Below are positions 1 through 7,298 of a stretch of DNA of 14,857 nucleotides, in pieces. This stretch comes from Deltaproteobacteria bacterium (lineage in GTDB: Bacteria > Desulfobacterota > JAFDIG01). The position numbers and the translations under genes are program-made. The notes beneath the pieces were generated by a model that was not told the DNA's origin, made no database searches, and saw nothing but the letters and a program-made list of their open reading frames with translations. The stretch is taken from assembly GCA_019308145.1 (NCBI GenBank), contig JAFDIG010000072.1:1-14857 (forward strand). Reading direction: 5' to 3'. Positions within the stretch are counted from its first letter, which is position 1. Each line of letters starts with the position of its first letter.

Positions 1-491
1 CAATTGAAAAAAAGGGTAAGGTATTAAAGGTAAGAAGAAATGAGGTAATAATAGAATATAATGGCAAGAAAGAAGTGTTGAAACTTGAATTCAAACAAAA
101 AAGAAAGAACCTGCCAAGATTTAAAAGAAGAATTAGGAGAAGTTATAATAGGGGTATCCATAATGTTTCAAAAAATAGTTGGGTTCTCTCAGAAAAAGAG
201 GTAGATTTAGCATTTAGGGATTTCAATAGGTTAATGACTCAAATAAGGGTTGTTCCAAATTTTGATAATAATAGATCGAATGGTTATCGTGTAATCGCTA
301 TTAAGCCTAACTCTATATTTGCAAAGCTTGGCTTAAGACCAGGCGATGTGATTCAAAGAATAAATGGATTGGAGATAACAACGCCAGAAAAAGCATTTGA
401 AGCATATCATCAACTAAGAAATGAAAAAGATCTTGAACTTGATTTGATCAGAAGAGGTAGGAAATTAACATTTAATTATCAAATTCGATAA
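1..491 (+). CDS. gspC: GspC, type II secretion inner-membrane component (5'-truncated; HR end plus PDZ domain)
   Basis: The reading frame is open from base 3 to the TAA at 489-491, so the gene begins left of the window and about 162 C-terminal residues are visible. The first ~38 residues resemble the end of the GspC homology region, which contacts the N0 domain of the secretin. A Lys/Arg-rich linker follows. The segment from SWVLSEKEVD through QIRVVP to IKPNSIFAKLGLRPGDVI and RINGLEI is a textbook GspC-type PDZ domain. The cytoplasmic tail and single transmembrane helix expected at the N-terminus are off-window. A GTG at 75 is in frame but lies inside the homology region, so it is not the real start. 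GspC links the inner-membrane platform to GspD, the next gene, and is probably in one operon with it. The assignment rests on the PDZ motif and the position before gspD. Confidence 0.9.
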   Translation, partial: IEKKGKVLKVRRNEVIIEYNGKKEVLKLEFKQKRKNLPRFKRRIRRSYNRGIHNVSKNSWVLSEKEVDLAFRDFNRLMTQIRVVPNFDNNRSNGYRVIAIKPNSIFAKLGLRPGDVIQRINGLEITTPEKAFEAYHQLRNEKDLELDLIRRGRKLTFNYQIR

Positions 492-562
492 AAATTATTA
501 ATCTTTAAATAAAAAATTTTCTTGGTAATACTATATGAATAATACAAGAAATGATAAGCTTT

Positions 563-566
563 GGAG
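563..566 (+). promoter_or_regulatory. Ribosome binding site deciding the gspD start
   Basis: GGAG lies 7 bases before the ATG at 574. The ATG at 535 has no comparable purine motif in front of it. The Met at 574 is also the one directly followed by a signal peptide (MIKKIIFISLFFLF). Both facts favour 574 as the start of gspD. Confidence 0.6.
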
Positions 567-573
567 AAAATTC

Positions 574-2532
574 ATGATAAAAAAAATAATTTTCATCTCT
601 TTATTTTTCCTTTTTTCTCTTTCTATTTCTCCTTTAGTAGCCCAAGAGAGAAGGATAGTCTCCATTGATTTTAATCAAGTTGATATCAATGTTGTAATAA
701 AGTTTTTTAGCGATGTTACAGGGAAAAATTTCATAATTGATCCGAGGGTAAAAGGAAAAATAACCGTTGTTTCAACTACACCAATAACCGTTGATGAAGC
801 ATATCAAGTCTTTCTTTCCATCCTTGAGGTAAATGGATTTTCTGCCATCCCAAGCGGCAAGGTGGTAAAGATTATTCCTGCTCAAGAGGCGAAAGCAAAA
901 GGTGTGCCCATGCTTAGAGAAGGGGCAAAGGCTTTGTCTGTTGATCAGATGATAACACAGGTAATACATCTAAAATATTCTAATCCAGATGATTTGATAA
1001 ATATTATAAAACCTCTTTTATCTAAAGAGAGTTCTATTGTAGCTTATCGGCCTGCAAATGATTTGATAATTACTGACTGGGGTACAAATCTCTCAAAGAT
1101 CCAAAGGATAATTAACCAAATAGATGTTATGGGGGCAAGAGAAGAGATCAAGGTTATCCCATTAAAATATGCAAATGCTAAAGAGCTTTCAAAACAGCTA
1201 AAGGATCTTTATAAGGAAGAGAAGAAAAAAAGATATGTACATCGGATAAGAAAGGTAGAAGAGGTAACAAAACATGCTCCTTTGAGGATTGTACCTGATG
1301 AAAGGATTAATTCTTTGGTTCTTGTAGGAAACAGAGATGATATCATGATGATGGAAAAGGCGATAGAAAAACTTGATATCCCTGCTCCTATTGGAAAAGG
1401 AAAGATACATGTATATTATCTTAAAAATGCAGATGCAGAAGAGATAGCTAAGGTTCTAAAGGAACTTACTACTATTGCAAAAAAGAGCAAAAAAGAAAAA
1501 AAAGAGATAGAACTTAGAGGAGAGGTAATCATTACAGCTGATAAAGCTACAAATTCATTGGTTATCACCGCATCTCCTCAGGATTATCATATATTAGAAA
1601 GAGTAATAAAAAAGCTTGACATAAAGAGACCTCAGGTCTTTGTTGAAGCAGCAATCATTGAGATAAGTATGGACAAGTTAAGGGAGCTTGGAGTCGATTG
1701 GTTTGCTGGTGGAAAGGTAGGAAATAGTGCTATTTTTGGTAGTTCTGGTACAACTAACACCCTTTATCCGATACTTACTGGTTTAGGAGAAGGTAGTCTT
1801 CCTGCTGCACTTGCAACAGGCTTGGTTTTTGGTATCTTGGGGGATACATTTGAGTTCGGGGGATTACAATTTCCATCTCTTGGAGCACTTCTTCTTGCGA
1901 TGAAAAAGGATTCAAAAGTAAATATTCTCTCCACCCCTCATCTTTTAACAACTGATAATGAAGAAGCAGAGATTGTTGTTGCTAATAATATTCCAATCAT
2001 TACACAGAAACTTGTAAGTGGTGAGAGCTCAACCCTTAATCAATCATTTTCAATAGAGAGGAAGGATGTAGGTATTACTTTGAGGATTACTCCGCAGATA
2101 ACTGAAGGAAATTTTGTAAAGCTAAATATCTATCAAGAGGTCTCTGGTTTGCTAACTGATTCCAGCACATCTCAAAGTGATATTGGGCCTACATATACAA
2201 AGCGGTCTGCTAAGACAACTGTAGTAGTTAAAAATAATAAAACCGTAATCATTGGTGGACTTATCAAAGATAATACAACTCATTCTGTAGTCAAGATTCC
2301 ATTTTTAGGAGATATACCTCTTTTAGGTAGATTATTTAGATATGACTCTGACAAGGGAGAGAAGACAAATCTTGTCATTTTCCTTACTCCCCATATCATC
2401 CGTGAATCAAAGGATTTAGAAGATATATCAAAAAAGAGAGAAAAAGAGATGATAGAGCTTAGGAAAAGGGAGTTAAAAAAAGAAAAAAAGAAGAGATTTG
2501 ATTTTTTAGACTCAGATGAAGGAGATTTTTGA
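574..2532 (+). CDS. gspD: GspD, type II secretion outer-membrane secretin
   Basis: This is the secretin that forms the outer-membrane channel of the T2SS. Starting at the ATG at 574 gives 652 residues, normal for the family. An in-frame ATG at 535 would add 13 residues ahead of the signal peptide and has a poorer ribosome site. The signal peptide is about 23 residues, ending near SPLVA|Q, with no lipobox Cys. Numbered from the 574 start, the N0 domain covers ~25-105 (IDFNQVDINVVIKFFSDVTG, then IIDPRVKGKITV). N1, N2 and N3 follow to ~355, with Lys-rich insertions in N2 and N3. The secretin core begins near VFVEAAIIEI and contains the NILSTPHLLT, DVGITLRITPQI, TVIIGGLIKD and KIPFLGDIPLLGRLF motifs. 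The last ~44 residues are highly charged and look helical rather than like an enterobacterial pilotin-binding S-domain. The family assignment is secure. Confidence 0.96.
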   Translation: MIKKIIFISLFFLFSLSISPLVAQERRIVSIDFNQVDINVVIKFFSDVTGKNFIIDPRVKGKITVVSTTPITVDEAYQVFLSILEVNGFSAIPSGKVVKIIPAQEAKAKGVPMLREGAKALSVDQMITQVIHLKYSNPDDLINIIKPLLSKESSIVAYRPANDLIITDWGTNLSKIQRIINQIDVMGAREEIKVIPLKYANAKELSKQLKDLYKEEKKKRYVHRIRKVEEVTKHAPLRIVPDERINSLVLVGNRDDIMMMEKAIEKLDIPAPIGKGKIHVYYLKNADAEEIAKVLKELTTIAKKSKKEKKEIELRGEVIITADKATNSLVITASPQDYHILERVIKKLDIKRPQVFVEAAIIEISMDKLRELGVDWFAGGKVGNSAIFGSSGTTNTLYPILTGLGEGSLPAALATGLVFGILGDTFEFGGLQFPSLGALLLAMKKDSKVNILSTPHLLTTDNEEAEIVVANNIPIITQKLVSGESSTLNQSFSIERKDVGITLRITPQITEGNFVKLNIYQEVSGLLTDSSTSQSDIGPTYTKRSAKTTVVVKNNKTVIIGGLIKDNTTHSVVKIPFLGDIPLLGRLFRYDSDKGEKTNLVIFLTPHIIRESKDLEDISKKREKEMIELRKRELKKEKKKRFDFLDSDEGDF

Positions 2533-2540
2533 AATAATAG

Positions 2541-3308
2541 ATGGCAAAAGTAATTGGCATATGTAATCAAAAAGGAGGTGTTGGAAAAACTGTTTCTGCC
2601 ATAAATATTTCATCCTTTATGGCATATTTTAAGTATAAGGTTTTGCTTATTGATATGGACCCTCAAGGTCAAAGTGGGGCAGGTCTTGGAATAGGAGAAG
2701 AGGGGATAGAAAAAAGTTCACATAATATTTTGATGAATCCTTTTGAGAAAAAAAATGGGCTGATTATACATATTAACCCTTTTTTTGATCTAATTCCTGC
2801 TGATATAGATTTAGCGGCTACTGAAACAGAACTTTTATTAGAGAAAGATAAACAATTTAAGCTTAAAAATTTTATTAATACTGTTAAAGAGAGTTATAAT
2901 TATATAATTATTGATACTCCTCCATCCTTAGGTCTTCTTACATTAAATACTATATTTGCAAGTGATATCTTGATAATACCATTGCCTGTTTCCTCTTTCG
3001 CATTTATGAGTGCAAAAAAGATGTTAGAGGTTTTAGAAATAATGCATGAAGAATATGGTATATCCAATAAGATATATATATTTTTAACTTTTTACGAAAA
3101 TAAGATCAAAGAGGCTAAAAGATTAAAGGATAAAGCTCTTAAAGATTTTAAGGGAAAACTTTTAAATACTATTATACATAAAAATACAAAATTAAATGAG
3201 GCAACAGCAAAGGGGTTGCCGATCGTTGAATTTGATAAAAGATCAAGAGGATTTAGAGATTATAAGGCTTTAGCCTTAGAGATAGAAAAGATATTAAATA
3301 GGGGATAA
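2541..3308 (+). CDS. ParA/Soj-type ATPase inside the T2SS operon
   Basis: A 255-residue P-loop ATPase of the ParA/MinD superfamily, the usual length for Soj/ParA. Visible motifs are the deviant Walker A KGGVGKT (residues 11-17, with signature Lys11), the switch segment DMDPQGQSG (38-46) and the Walker B-like IIIDTPPSLGLLTLN (122-136). The C-terminal LNEATAKGLPIVEFDKRSRG matches the end of Soj-like proteins. There is no N-terminal DNA-binding domain and no parB beside it. ParA proteins dimerise on ATP and position cargo on the nucleoid or at the pole. The gene starts 8 bases after gspD and ends 2 bases before gspE, so it is clearly co-transcribed with secretion genes. A role in placing the secretion machine, by analogy with CpaE/TadZ in Tad pili or FlhG in flagella, is inference. 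The only purine-rich stretch upstream (AAGGAG, 2519-2524) is rather far from the ATG, so translation may be coupled to gspD. Confidence 0.9.
   Translation: MAKVIGICNQKGGVGKTVSAINISSFMAYFKYKVLLIDMDPQGQSGAGLGIGEEGIEKSSHNILMNPFEKKNGLIIHINPFFDLIPADIDLAATETELLLEKDKQFKLKNFINTVKESYNYIIIDTPPSLGLLTLNTIFASDILIIPLPVSSFAFMSAKKMLEVLEIMHEEYGISNKIYIFLTFYENKIKEAKRLKDKALKDFKGKLLNTIIHKNTKLNEATAKGLPIVEFDKRSRGFRDYKALALEIEKILNRG
3300..3304 (+). promoter_or_regulatory. Ribosome binding site supporting the TTG start of gspE
   Basis: AGGGG lies at the very end of the ParA gene, 6 bases before TTG at 3311. No ATG occurs in this frame until about codon 55, which would cut into the N-terminal domain. The TTG is therefore the best start. 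Confidence 0.55.
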
Positions 3309-3310
3309 TC

Positions 3311-5152
3311 TTGAACTCATTAAAAGAGAAAACAAAAGAGGTCTTAAAAAAGATATTAGGTCCTCCATCAACTCAGAAAAAAGAAAGAGATAAAGATCTC
3401 TCTTTTGCTTCATCATACGAAACTTCATATTCAGAACTAATTTCAAAACCAATAGGTTTTATACTTATAAAGATGGGTTTAGCAATTGATAAAGATATAG
3501 AAGAAGCGCTTATAATCCAGCAGGAAAAAGGTGGGAAGATAGGAGAGATACTCATAAAGCAAGGTATAATAAAAGAAGAAGAGCTATCTTTTGCTCTTGC
3601 AATTCAATTCGGTTTGCCATTTTCTAAAAAACTTGATCAAAGGGATATAGACCCAAAACTTATTGATAAAATCCCTATACATTTTGCAAAACAATATCAG
3701 ATCCTCCCTTTAAGAGAAGTTGATGACCATATTATTGTTGCAATATCAAACCCTATAAATATTTTTCCTCTTGATGATTTAACACTGCTTTTTAACCAGC
3801 CAGTTTATCCTATAGTTTTTCCTTCTTATATAATACTTTCAGCTATAAACCGTTTATATGATGATAAAAGCAGTTCAACAGCAGAGCAGATCATAGAAGA
3901 TATGAGCATAGAAAACCTTGATCAGATTGCTGAAGAGCTTGAAGAGCCAAAGGATCTTTTAGATATATCTGATGAAGCACCAATTATAAGATTGGTTAAC
4001 TCCATGCTTTTCCAGGCAGTAAAAAGAAGAGCTAGTGATATACATATTGAACCATTTGAAAGAGAGTTGGTTGTTAGATATAGAATAGATGGGATTTTGT
4101 ATAATGTGCTTACTCCTCCAAAAAGGGTTCAAAACAGCATTATTTCTCGGGTAAAGATCATGGCTGGTATGGATATCGCGGAAAGAAGGTTGCCTCAAGA
4201 TGGACGTATAAGGGTAAAGATTGCTGGCAGGGATATAGATATCAGGGTTTCAGTAATCCCAACAACTCATGGAGAACGGGTGGTTATGAGGCTTCTTGAT
4301 AAAACCAGCCTGATGTTGGATCTTGATGATATTGGCTTAAGTGGTGAAAAACTTGAGCTTTTTAGCAAGATTATCACCCGAAGTAATGGGATCATATTGG
4401 TTACAGGACCAACAGGAAGTGGGAAGACCACAACCTTATATGCAGCTTTAAACAGGATAAATTTTCCTGATAAGAATATAATTACAGTAGAAGACCCTAT
4501 TGAATACCAGATCAAAGGTATAGGGCAAATGCAGGTAAATCCTAAGATAAACCTAACCTTTGCTTCAGGGCTTAGATCTATTTTGAGACAAGATCCTGAT
4601 GTTATCATGGTAGGTGAGATAAGGGATACTGAGACCGCTGAGATAGCTATACAAGCATCGCTTACAGGACATCTTGTTTTCTCTACCCTCCATACAAATG
4701 ATGCAGCTGGTGCTGTAACCAGATTACTTGATATGGGTATTGAGCCATTCCTTGTTTCTTCATCAGTTTGTGGGATCTTAGCACAAAGACTTGTAAGGGT
4801 TTTATGCGATAATTGTCGTATCCCATATAATCCTTCAAAAGAAGAGTTGACTGAACTTGGGTTAAACTATCGTATATTAGGGGAAAAGGTTTTTTTTAAG
4901 AGTAATGGTTGCTCAAAATGTATGGGTACTGGTTTTAAAGGAAGAACAGGTATATTTGAACTCTTTGTTGTTGATGATGAGATTCAGCCCCTTATAATGC
5001 AGAAGGCTGATTCAAATATATTAAAAAAGGTTGCGATTAAAAATGGTATGACCACCTTAAAGCAAGATGGAGCTGAAAAGGTTATACAAGGAATTACAAC
5101 GGTTGAAGAGGTTCTAAGGGTTACTCAGGAGGAGTATCATGGCTCTATATGA
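3311..5152 (+). CDS. gspE: GspE, type II secretion assembly ATPase
   Basis: This is the cytoplasmic hexameric ATPase that drives pseudopilus assembly. It has 613 residues, longer than the ~500 of many GspE proteins because of the N-terminal region. Residues 47-70 and 76-99 form two 24-residue repeats separated by 5 residues, matching the MshEN-type layout (G..L(I/L)..G......L..Q). The catalytic part has Walker A GPTGSGKT (366-373), an Asp-box around VEDPIEYQ (393-400), Walker B around DVIMVGEIRD (430-439) and a His-box SLTGHLVFSTLHTND (450-464). The zinc-binding pairs are C499/C502 and C534/C537, which occur in GspE and PilB but not in PilT. It starts with TTG, 2 bases after the ParA gene, and its end overlaps gspF by 14 bases. 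All catalytic residues I can check are present, so it should be active. Separation from PilB relies on the gsp context. Confidence 0.95.
   Translation: MNSLKEKTKEVLKKILGPPSTQKKERDKDLSFASSYETSYSELISKPIGFILIKMGLAIDKDIEEALIIQQEKGGKIGEILIKQGIIKEEELSFALAIQFGLPFSKKLDQRDIDPKLIDKIPIHFAKQYQILPLREVDDHIIVAISNPINIFPLDDLTLLFNQPVYPIVFPSYIILSAINRLYDDKSSSTAEQIIEDMSIENLDQIAEELEEPKDLLDISDEAPIIRLVNSMLFQAVKRRASDIHIEPFERELVVRYRIDGILYNVLTPPKRVQNSIISRVKIMAGMDIAERRLPQDGRIRVKIAGRDIDIRVSVIPTTHGERVVMRLLDKTSLMLDLDDIGLSGEKLELFSKIITRSNGIILVTGPTGSGKTTTLYAALNRINFPDKNIITVEDPIEYQIKGIGQMQVNPKINLTFASGLRSILRQDPDVIMVGEIRDTETAEIAIQASLTGHLVFSTLHTNDAAGAVTRLLDMGIEPFLVSSSVCGILAQRLVRVLCDNCRIPYNPSKEELTELGLNYRILGEKVFFKSNGCSKCMGTGFKGRTGIFELFVVDDEIQPLIMQKADSNILKKVAIKNGMTTLKQDGAEKVIQGITTVEEVLRVTQEEYHGSI
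5127..5132 (+). promoter_or_regulatory. Strong Shine-Dalgarno for gspF inside gspE
   Basis: A perfect AGGAGG lies 6 bases before the gspF ATG at 5139, within the last codons of gspE. It suggests efficient, independent initiation of gspF. Confidence 0.65.
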
Positions 5153-6224
5153 ATATGAAGGCCTTGACTCAAGAGGAAAAGAGATCCATGGTATCATAGA
5201 TGCTGATAGCCCATCTTCTGCAAAGAGAAAGCTGAAAAAGGATGGTATCTATACTATAACCATTACGCAGGGAGAAGAGAAGGATAAAGCAAAAAAAGAG
5301 TTATTCACATTAGAAAGACTTACCCGCAGGATAAAGAGGGAGGATGTTGTTGTTCTTACCAGACAGATGGCTACTCTTATCTCTGCTGGGCTCCCTGTTG
5401 TTGAATCTTTAGAAGCATTGATAGAGCAAACAGAGAATGCAAGATTAAAAAGGGTTTTAAGAGGGGTAAAGGAAAAGGTAAATGAAGGATTGAGTTTGGC
5501 TCAGTCTTTAGCAGAATACCCAAAGGTTTTTCCTACACTTTATATAAATATGATAAAGGCTGGCGAGCAAAGCGGAACGCTTGAGCTCACTTTAAAGAGG
5601 CTCTCAAACTATTTGGAAAAACAGCTATGGCTTAAAAATCGGATAATGGCAGCACTTGCATATCCGATGGTAATGACCTTAGTAGGAATATTTGTGCTCT
5701 CTTTCCTTATAACCTATGTTATCCCAAAGGTATCAAGAATATTTGAACAGATTCACCAAGAGCTTCCTCTTCCAACAAAAATACTTATTACAATTAGTGA
5801 TCTTTTTAAAAATAATATTATATTAATTATTATATTATCTATTATCACTATTTTTATAATAAAAAAAGGGATATCAACCGATAAAGGAGAATTGGTGTAC
5901 CATAAATTTATTCTACGTCTCCCTATTTTTGGCAAACTTTTCAGGATGGTTGCTTCATCCCGTTTTGCAGGAACCCTTTCTACTTTGTTGGGAAGTGGTA
6001 TCCCAATGTTAAAGGCAATGGATATTGTCACAGATGTTGTTGGTAACAGAATAATGGCGGATGCTATAAAAAAGGCTAAAGAGAGCATAAGAGAAGGGGA
6101 ATCGATCGCAGAGCCTTTAAGAAGAAGCAATCAATATCCAGCGCTTCTTACTCATATGATAGCCATAGGAGAAAAAACAGGTGAGCTTGAGTCAATGTTA
6201 AACAAGATATCTGAGCAAAAATAA
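5139..6224 (+). CDS. gspF: GspF, T2SS inner-membrane platform protein (C-terminal end disrupted)
   Basis: GspF is the polytopic platform protein that couples GspE to pseudopilus assembly. The frame encodes 361 residues; the family is usually about 400. The N-terminal MALYEYEGLDSRGKEIHG is typical. Two copies of the T2SSF domain follow. The first spans ~70-195 (TRQMATLISAGLPVVESLEAL, then YINMIKAGEQSGTLE) and the second starts at ~273 (RFAGTLSTLLGSGIPMLKAMD, then MIAIGEKTGELESML). Transmembrane helices lie at ~170-195 and ~225-243. The frame stops with TAA at 6222-6224 just after KISEQK, before the third helix. That helix is intact in the next frame (6221-6340). Aligning the second domain with the first suggests about 22 bases are missing at the junction. 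As it stands the protein lacks its last membrane helix. This is either a real lesion or an assembly error. Confidence 0.92.
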   Translation: MALYEYEGLDSRGKEIHGIIDADSPSSAKRKLKKDGIYTITITQGEEKDKAKKELFTLERLTRRIKREDVVVLTRQMATLISAGLPVVESLEALIEQTENARLKRVLRGVKEKVNEGLSLAQSLAEYPKVFPTLYINMIKAGEQSGTLELTLKRLSNYLEKQLWLKNRIMAALAYPMVMTLVGIFVLSFLITYVIPKVSRIFEQIHQELPLPTKILITISDLFKNNIILIIILSIITIFIIKKGISTDKGELVYHKFILRLPIFGKLFRMVASSRFAGTLSTLLGSGIPMLKAMDIVTDVVGNRIMADAIKKAKESIREGESIAEPLRRSNQYPALLTHMIAIGEKTGELESMLNKISEQK

Positions 6225-6340
6225 CAGCCATGCTATCTATTTTAGAACCTGTTATAATCGTGATAATGGGTATAATCATCGGTTTTATTGTGCTTTCAAT
6301 TCTTTTACCAATATTTGAAATGAATCAGTTGCCTACCTAA
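6221..6340 (+). pseudogene. gspF: Out-of-frame 3' end of gspF (third transmembrane helix)
   Basis: In the -1 frame relative to the main gspF frame, 39 codons run from 6221 to a TAA at 6338-6340. They encode ITAMLSILEPVIIVIMGIII and then end in LLPIFEMNQLPT, the normal C-terminus of GspF (LEP, a Gly-containing hydrophobic helix, then LPIF). An ATG at 6230 could in theory start a 36-residue peptide, but no ribosome site precedes it. It is best read as the detached tail of gspF. Confidence 0.88.
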
Positions 6341-6355
6341 GGAGGTTAATAATCT

Positions 6356-6790
6356 ATGTCTTTTTTTAGCTCAAAGAAAGGTTTTACATTAATAGAGCTT
6401 ATGGTAGTGATTGTAATTCTTGGTATCCTTGCTACCATTATTGTTCCGAAGGTATTAAAAAGGCCAGAAGAGGCAAGACGTACAAAAGCAATGCTTGATA
6501 TAAGAACCATAGAGGGTGCTTTGGCGAGGTTTCATCTTGACAATGGCTTTTATCCTTCTACTGAACAAGGTCTTGAAGCTTTGGTGAAAAAGCCAGAGAT
6601 AGGTAAAATCCCTAAAAAATATCAGGAAGGTGGATATTTAGATAGAGTTCCTCTTGATCCATGGGGACATCCTTATGTCTACATATGCCCAGGTCTACAT
6701 GGAGATTATGATCTCAAATCTTATGGTGCAGATGGTGAAGAAGGTGGCGAAGGAGAAAATAAAGATATTGAAAACTGGAATATTAAATAG
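6356..6790 (+). CDS. gspG: GspG, major pseudopilin
   Basis: GspG is the major subunit of the periplasmic pseudopilus; it is processed by the prepilin peptidase (GspO/PilD, not in this window). At 144 residues it is typical in length. The leader MSFFSSKKG is cleaved before FTLIELMVVIVILGILATII, with Glu at mature position 5. The headpiece has GALARFHLDNGFYPSTEQGL (54-73), DPWGHPYVY (101-109) and the calcium-loop region SYGADGEEGGEG (122-133) followed by Asp137. It starts at ATG 6356 with AGGAGG at 6340-6345, which overlaps the stop of the displaced gspF tail. Its last 23 bases overlap gspH. The calcium role is family knowledge; the acidic loop itself is visible. Confidence 0.96.
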   Translation: MSFFSSKKGFTLIELMVVIVILGILATIIVPKVLKRPEEARRTKAMLDIRTIEGALARFHLDNGFYPSTEQGLEALVKKPEIGKIPKKYQEGGYLDRVPLDPWGHPYVYICPGLHGDYDLKSYGADGEEGGEGENKDIENWNIK

Positions 6791-7298
6791 ATCTTCTGGT
6801 TTTACCTTAATTGAACTTGCAATTGTAATTATGATTTTGGGAATAATTTTATCGATTGCTGCTCCTAAGCTACCTAAACCAGAAATATTAAGGATAAAAT
6901 CAGAGATTAGAGAGCTAAAAGCTCTTATTACACTCCTTTATGATGAGGCACTGATTAAGAAGAATTTTTATAGGCTGAATTATGATATATCAAATGGAAG
7001 ATATTGGGTAACCATTTTACAAAAGAACAAAGAGTATGTAAAAGATACAAATATTCTTAAAAGAGAAAAGGAATTGCCTTCTAATTTAAAATTTGAAGAT
7101 ATCATAACCACTCATGCAGGGAAAAAAATGGAAGGTATTACCTTTTCTCAATTCTTTCCTTCTGGATTTGTTGAAGAGACTTTTATCCATTTAAAGAGTT
7201 CTAAAGGAAAATATTTGACCTTGCATATATTACCCTTAACTGGTGAGGTGAAAAGTTACGAGGGATATAAGGAAGAGAGAGCAGAAAATATTTATTAG
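6768..7298 (+). CDS. gspH: GspH, minor pseudopilin (TTG start)
   Basis: A type IV pilin-like minor pseudopilin of 176 residues. Starting at TTG 6768 gives the leader MKTGILNRSSG, cleaved before FTLIELAIVIMILGIILSIA, with Glu at mature position 5. GAAGGAG at 6749-6755 lies 12 bases upstream. An in-frame ATG at 6654 would bury the prepilin signal behind ~50 residues translated out of frame through gspG, so I rejected it. The rest is a divergent beta-rich headpiece with little recognisable sequence (ELKALITLLYDEALIKKNFY, then a Lys-rich C-terminal half). The GspH identity rests mainly on its place between gspG and gspI. GspH joins GspI, J and K in the pseudopilus tip complex. Confidence 0.85.
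   Translation: MKTGILNRSSGFTLIELAIVIMILGIILSIAAPKLPKPEILRIKSEIRELKALITLLYDEALIKKNFYRLNYDISNGRYWVTILQKNKEYVKDTNILKREKELPSNLKFEDIITTHAGKKMEGITFSQFFPSGFVEETFIHLKSSKGKYLTLHILPLTGEVKSYEGYKEERAENIY

Noticed and set aside
535..573. Upstream ATG at 535 as the gspD start
   Set aside because: It would put 13 polar residues before the signal peptide and has no good ribosome site, while the ATG at 574 has GGAG at 7 bases.
4267..4608. Antisense open frame of 113 codons within gspE
   Set aside because: It is a mirror of the conserved Walker region of gspE on the other strand, with no ribosome site or family resemblance. The same applies to antisense frames at 5753-6130, 2280-2570, 12175-12519 and 14188-14811.
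5808..5870. Very A+T-rich, palindrome-like stretch (runs of ATTAT/ATAAT)
   Set aside because: It encodes the Ile-rich second transmembrane helix of GspF; the symmetry follows from ATT/ATA codons.
6200..6230. Programmed -1 frameshift in gspF at CAAAAATAA
   Set aside because: The A run would allow a -1 slip on AAA before the stop, but the shifted product would still lack about 7 residues compared with the first T2SSF repeat, and there is no evident stimulatory hairpin. An indel explains it better.
6654..6767. In-frame ATG at 6654 as the gspH start
   Set aside because: It lies deep inside gspG and would place about 38 extra residues in front of the short prepilin leader; TTG at 6768 gives a normal leader.
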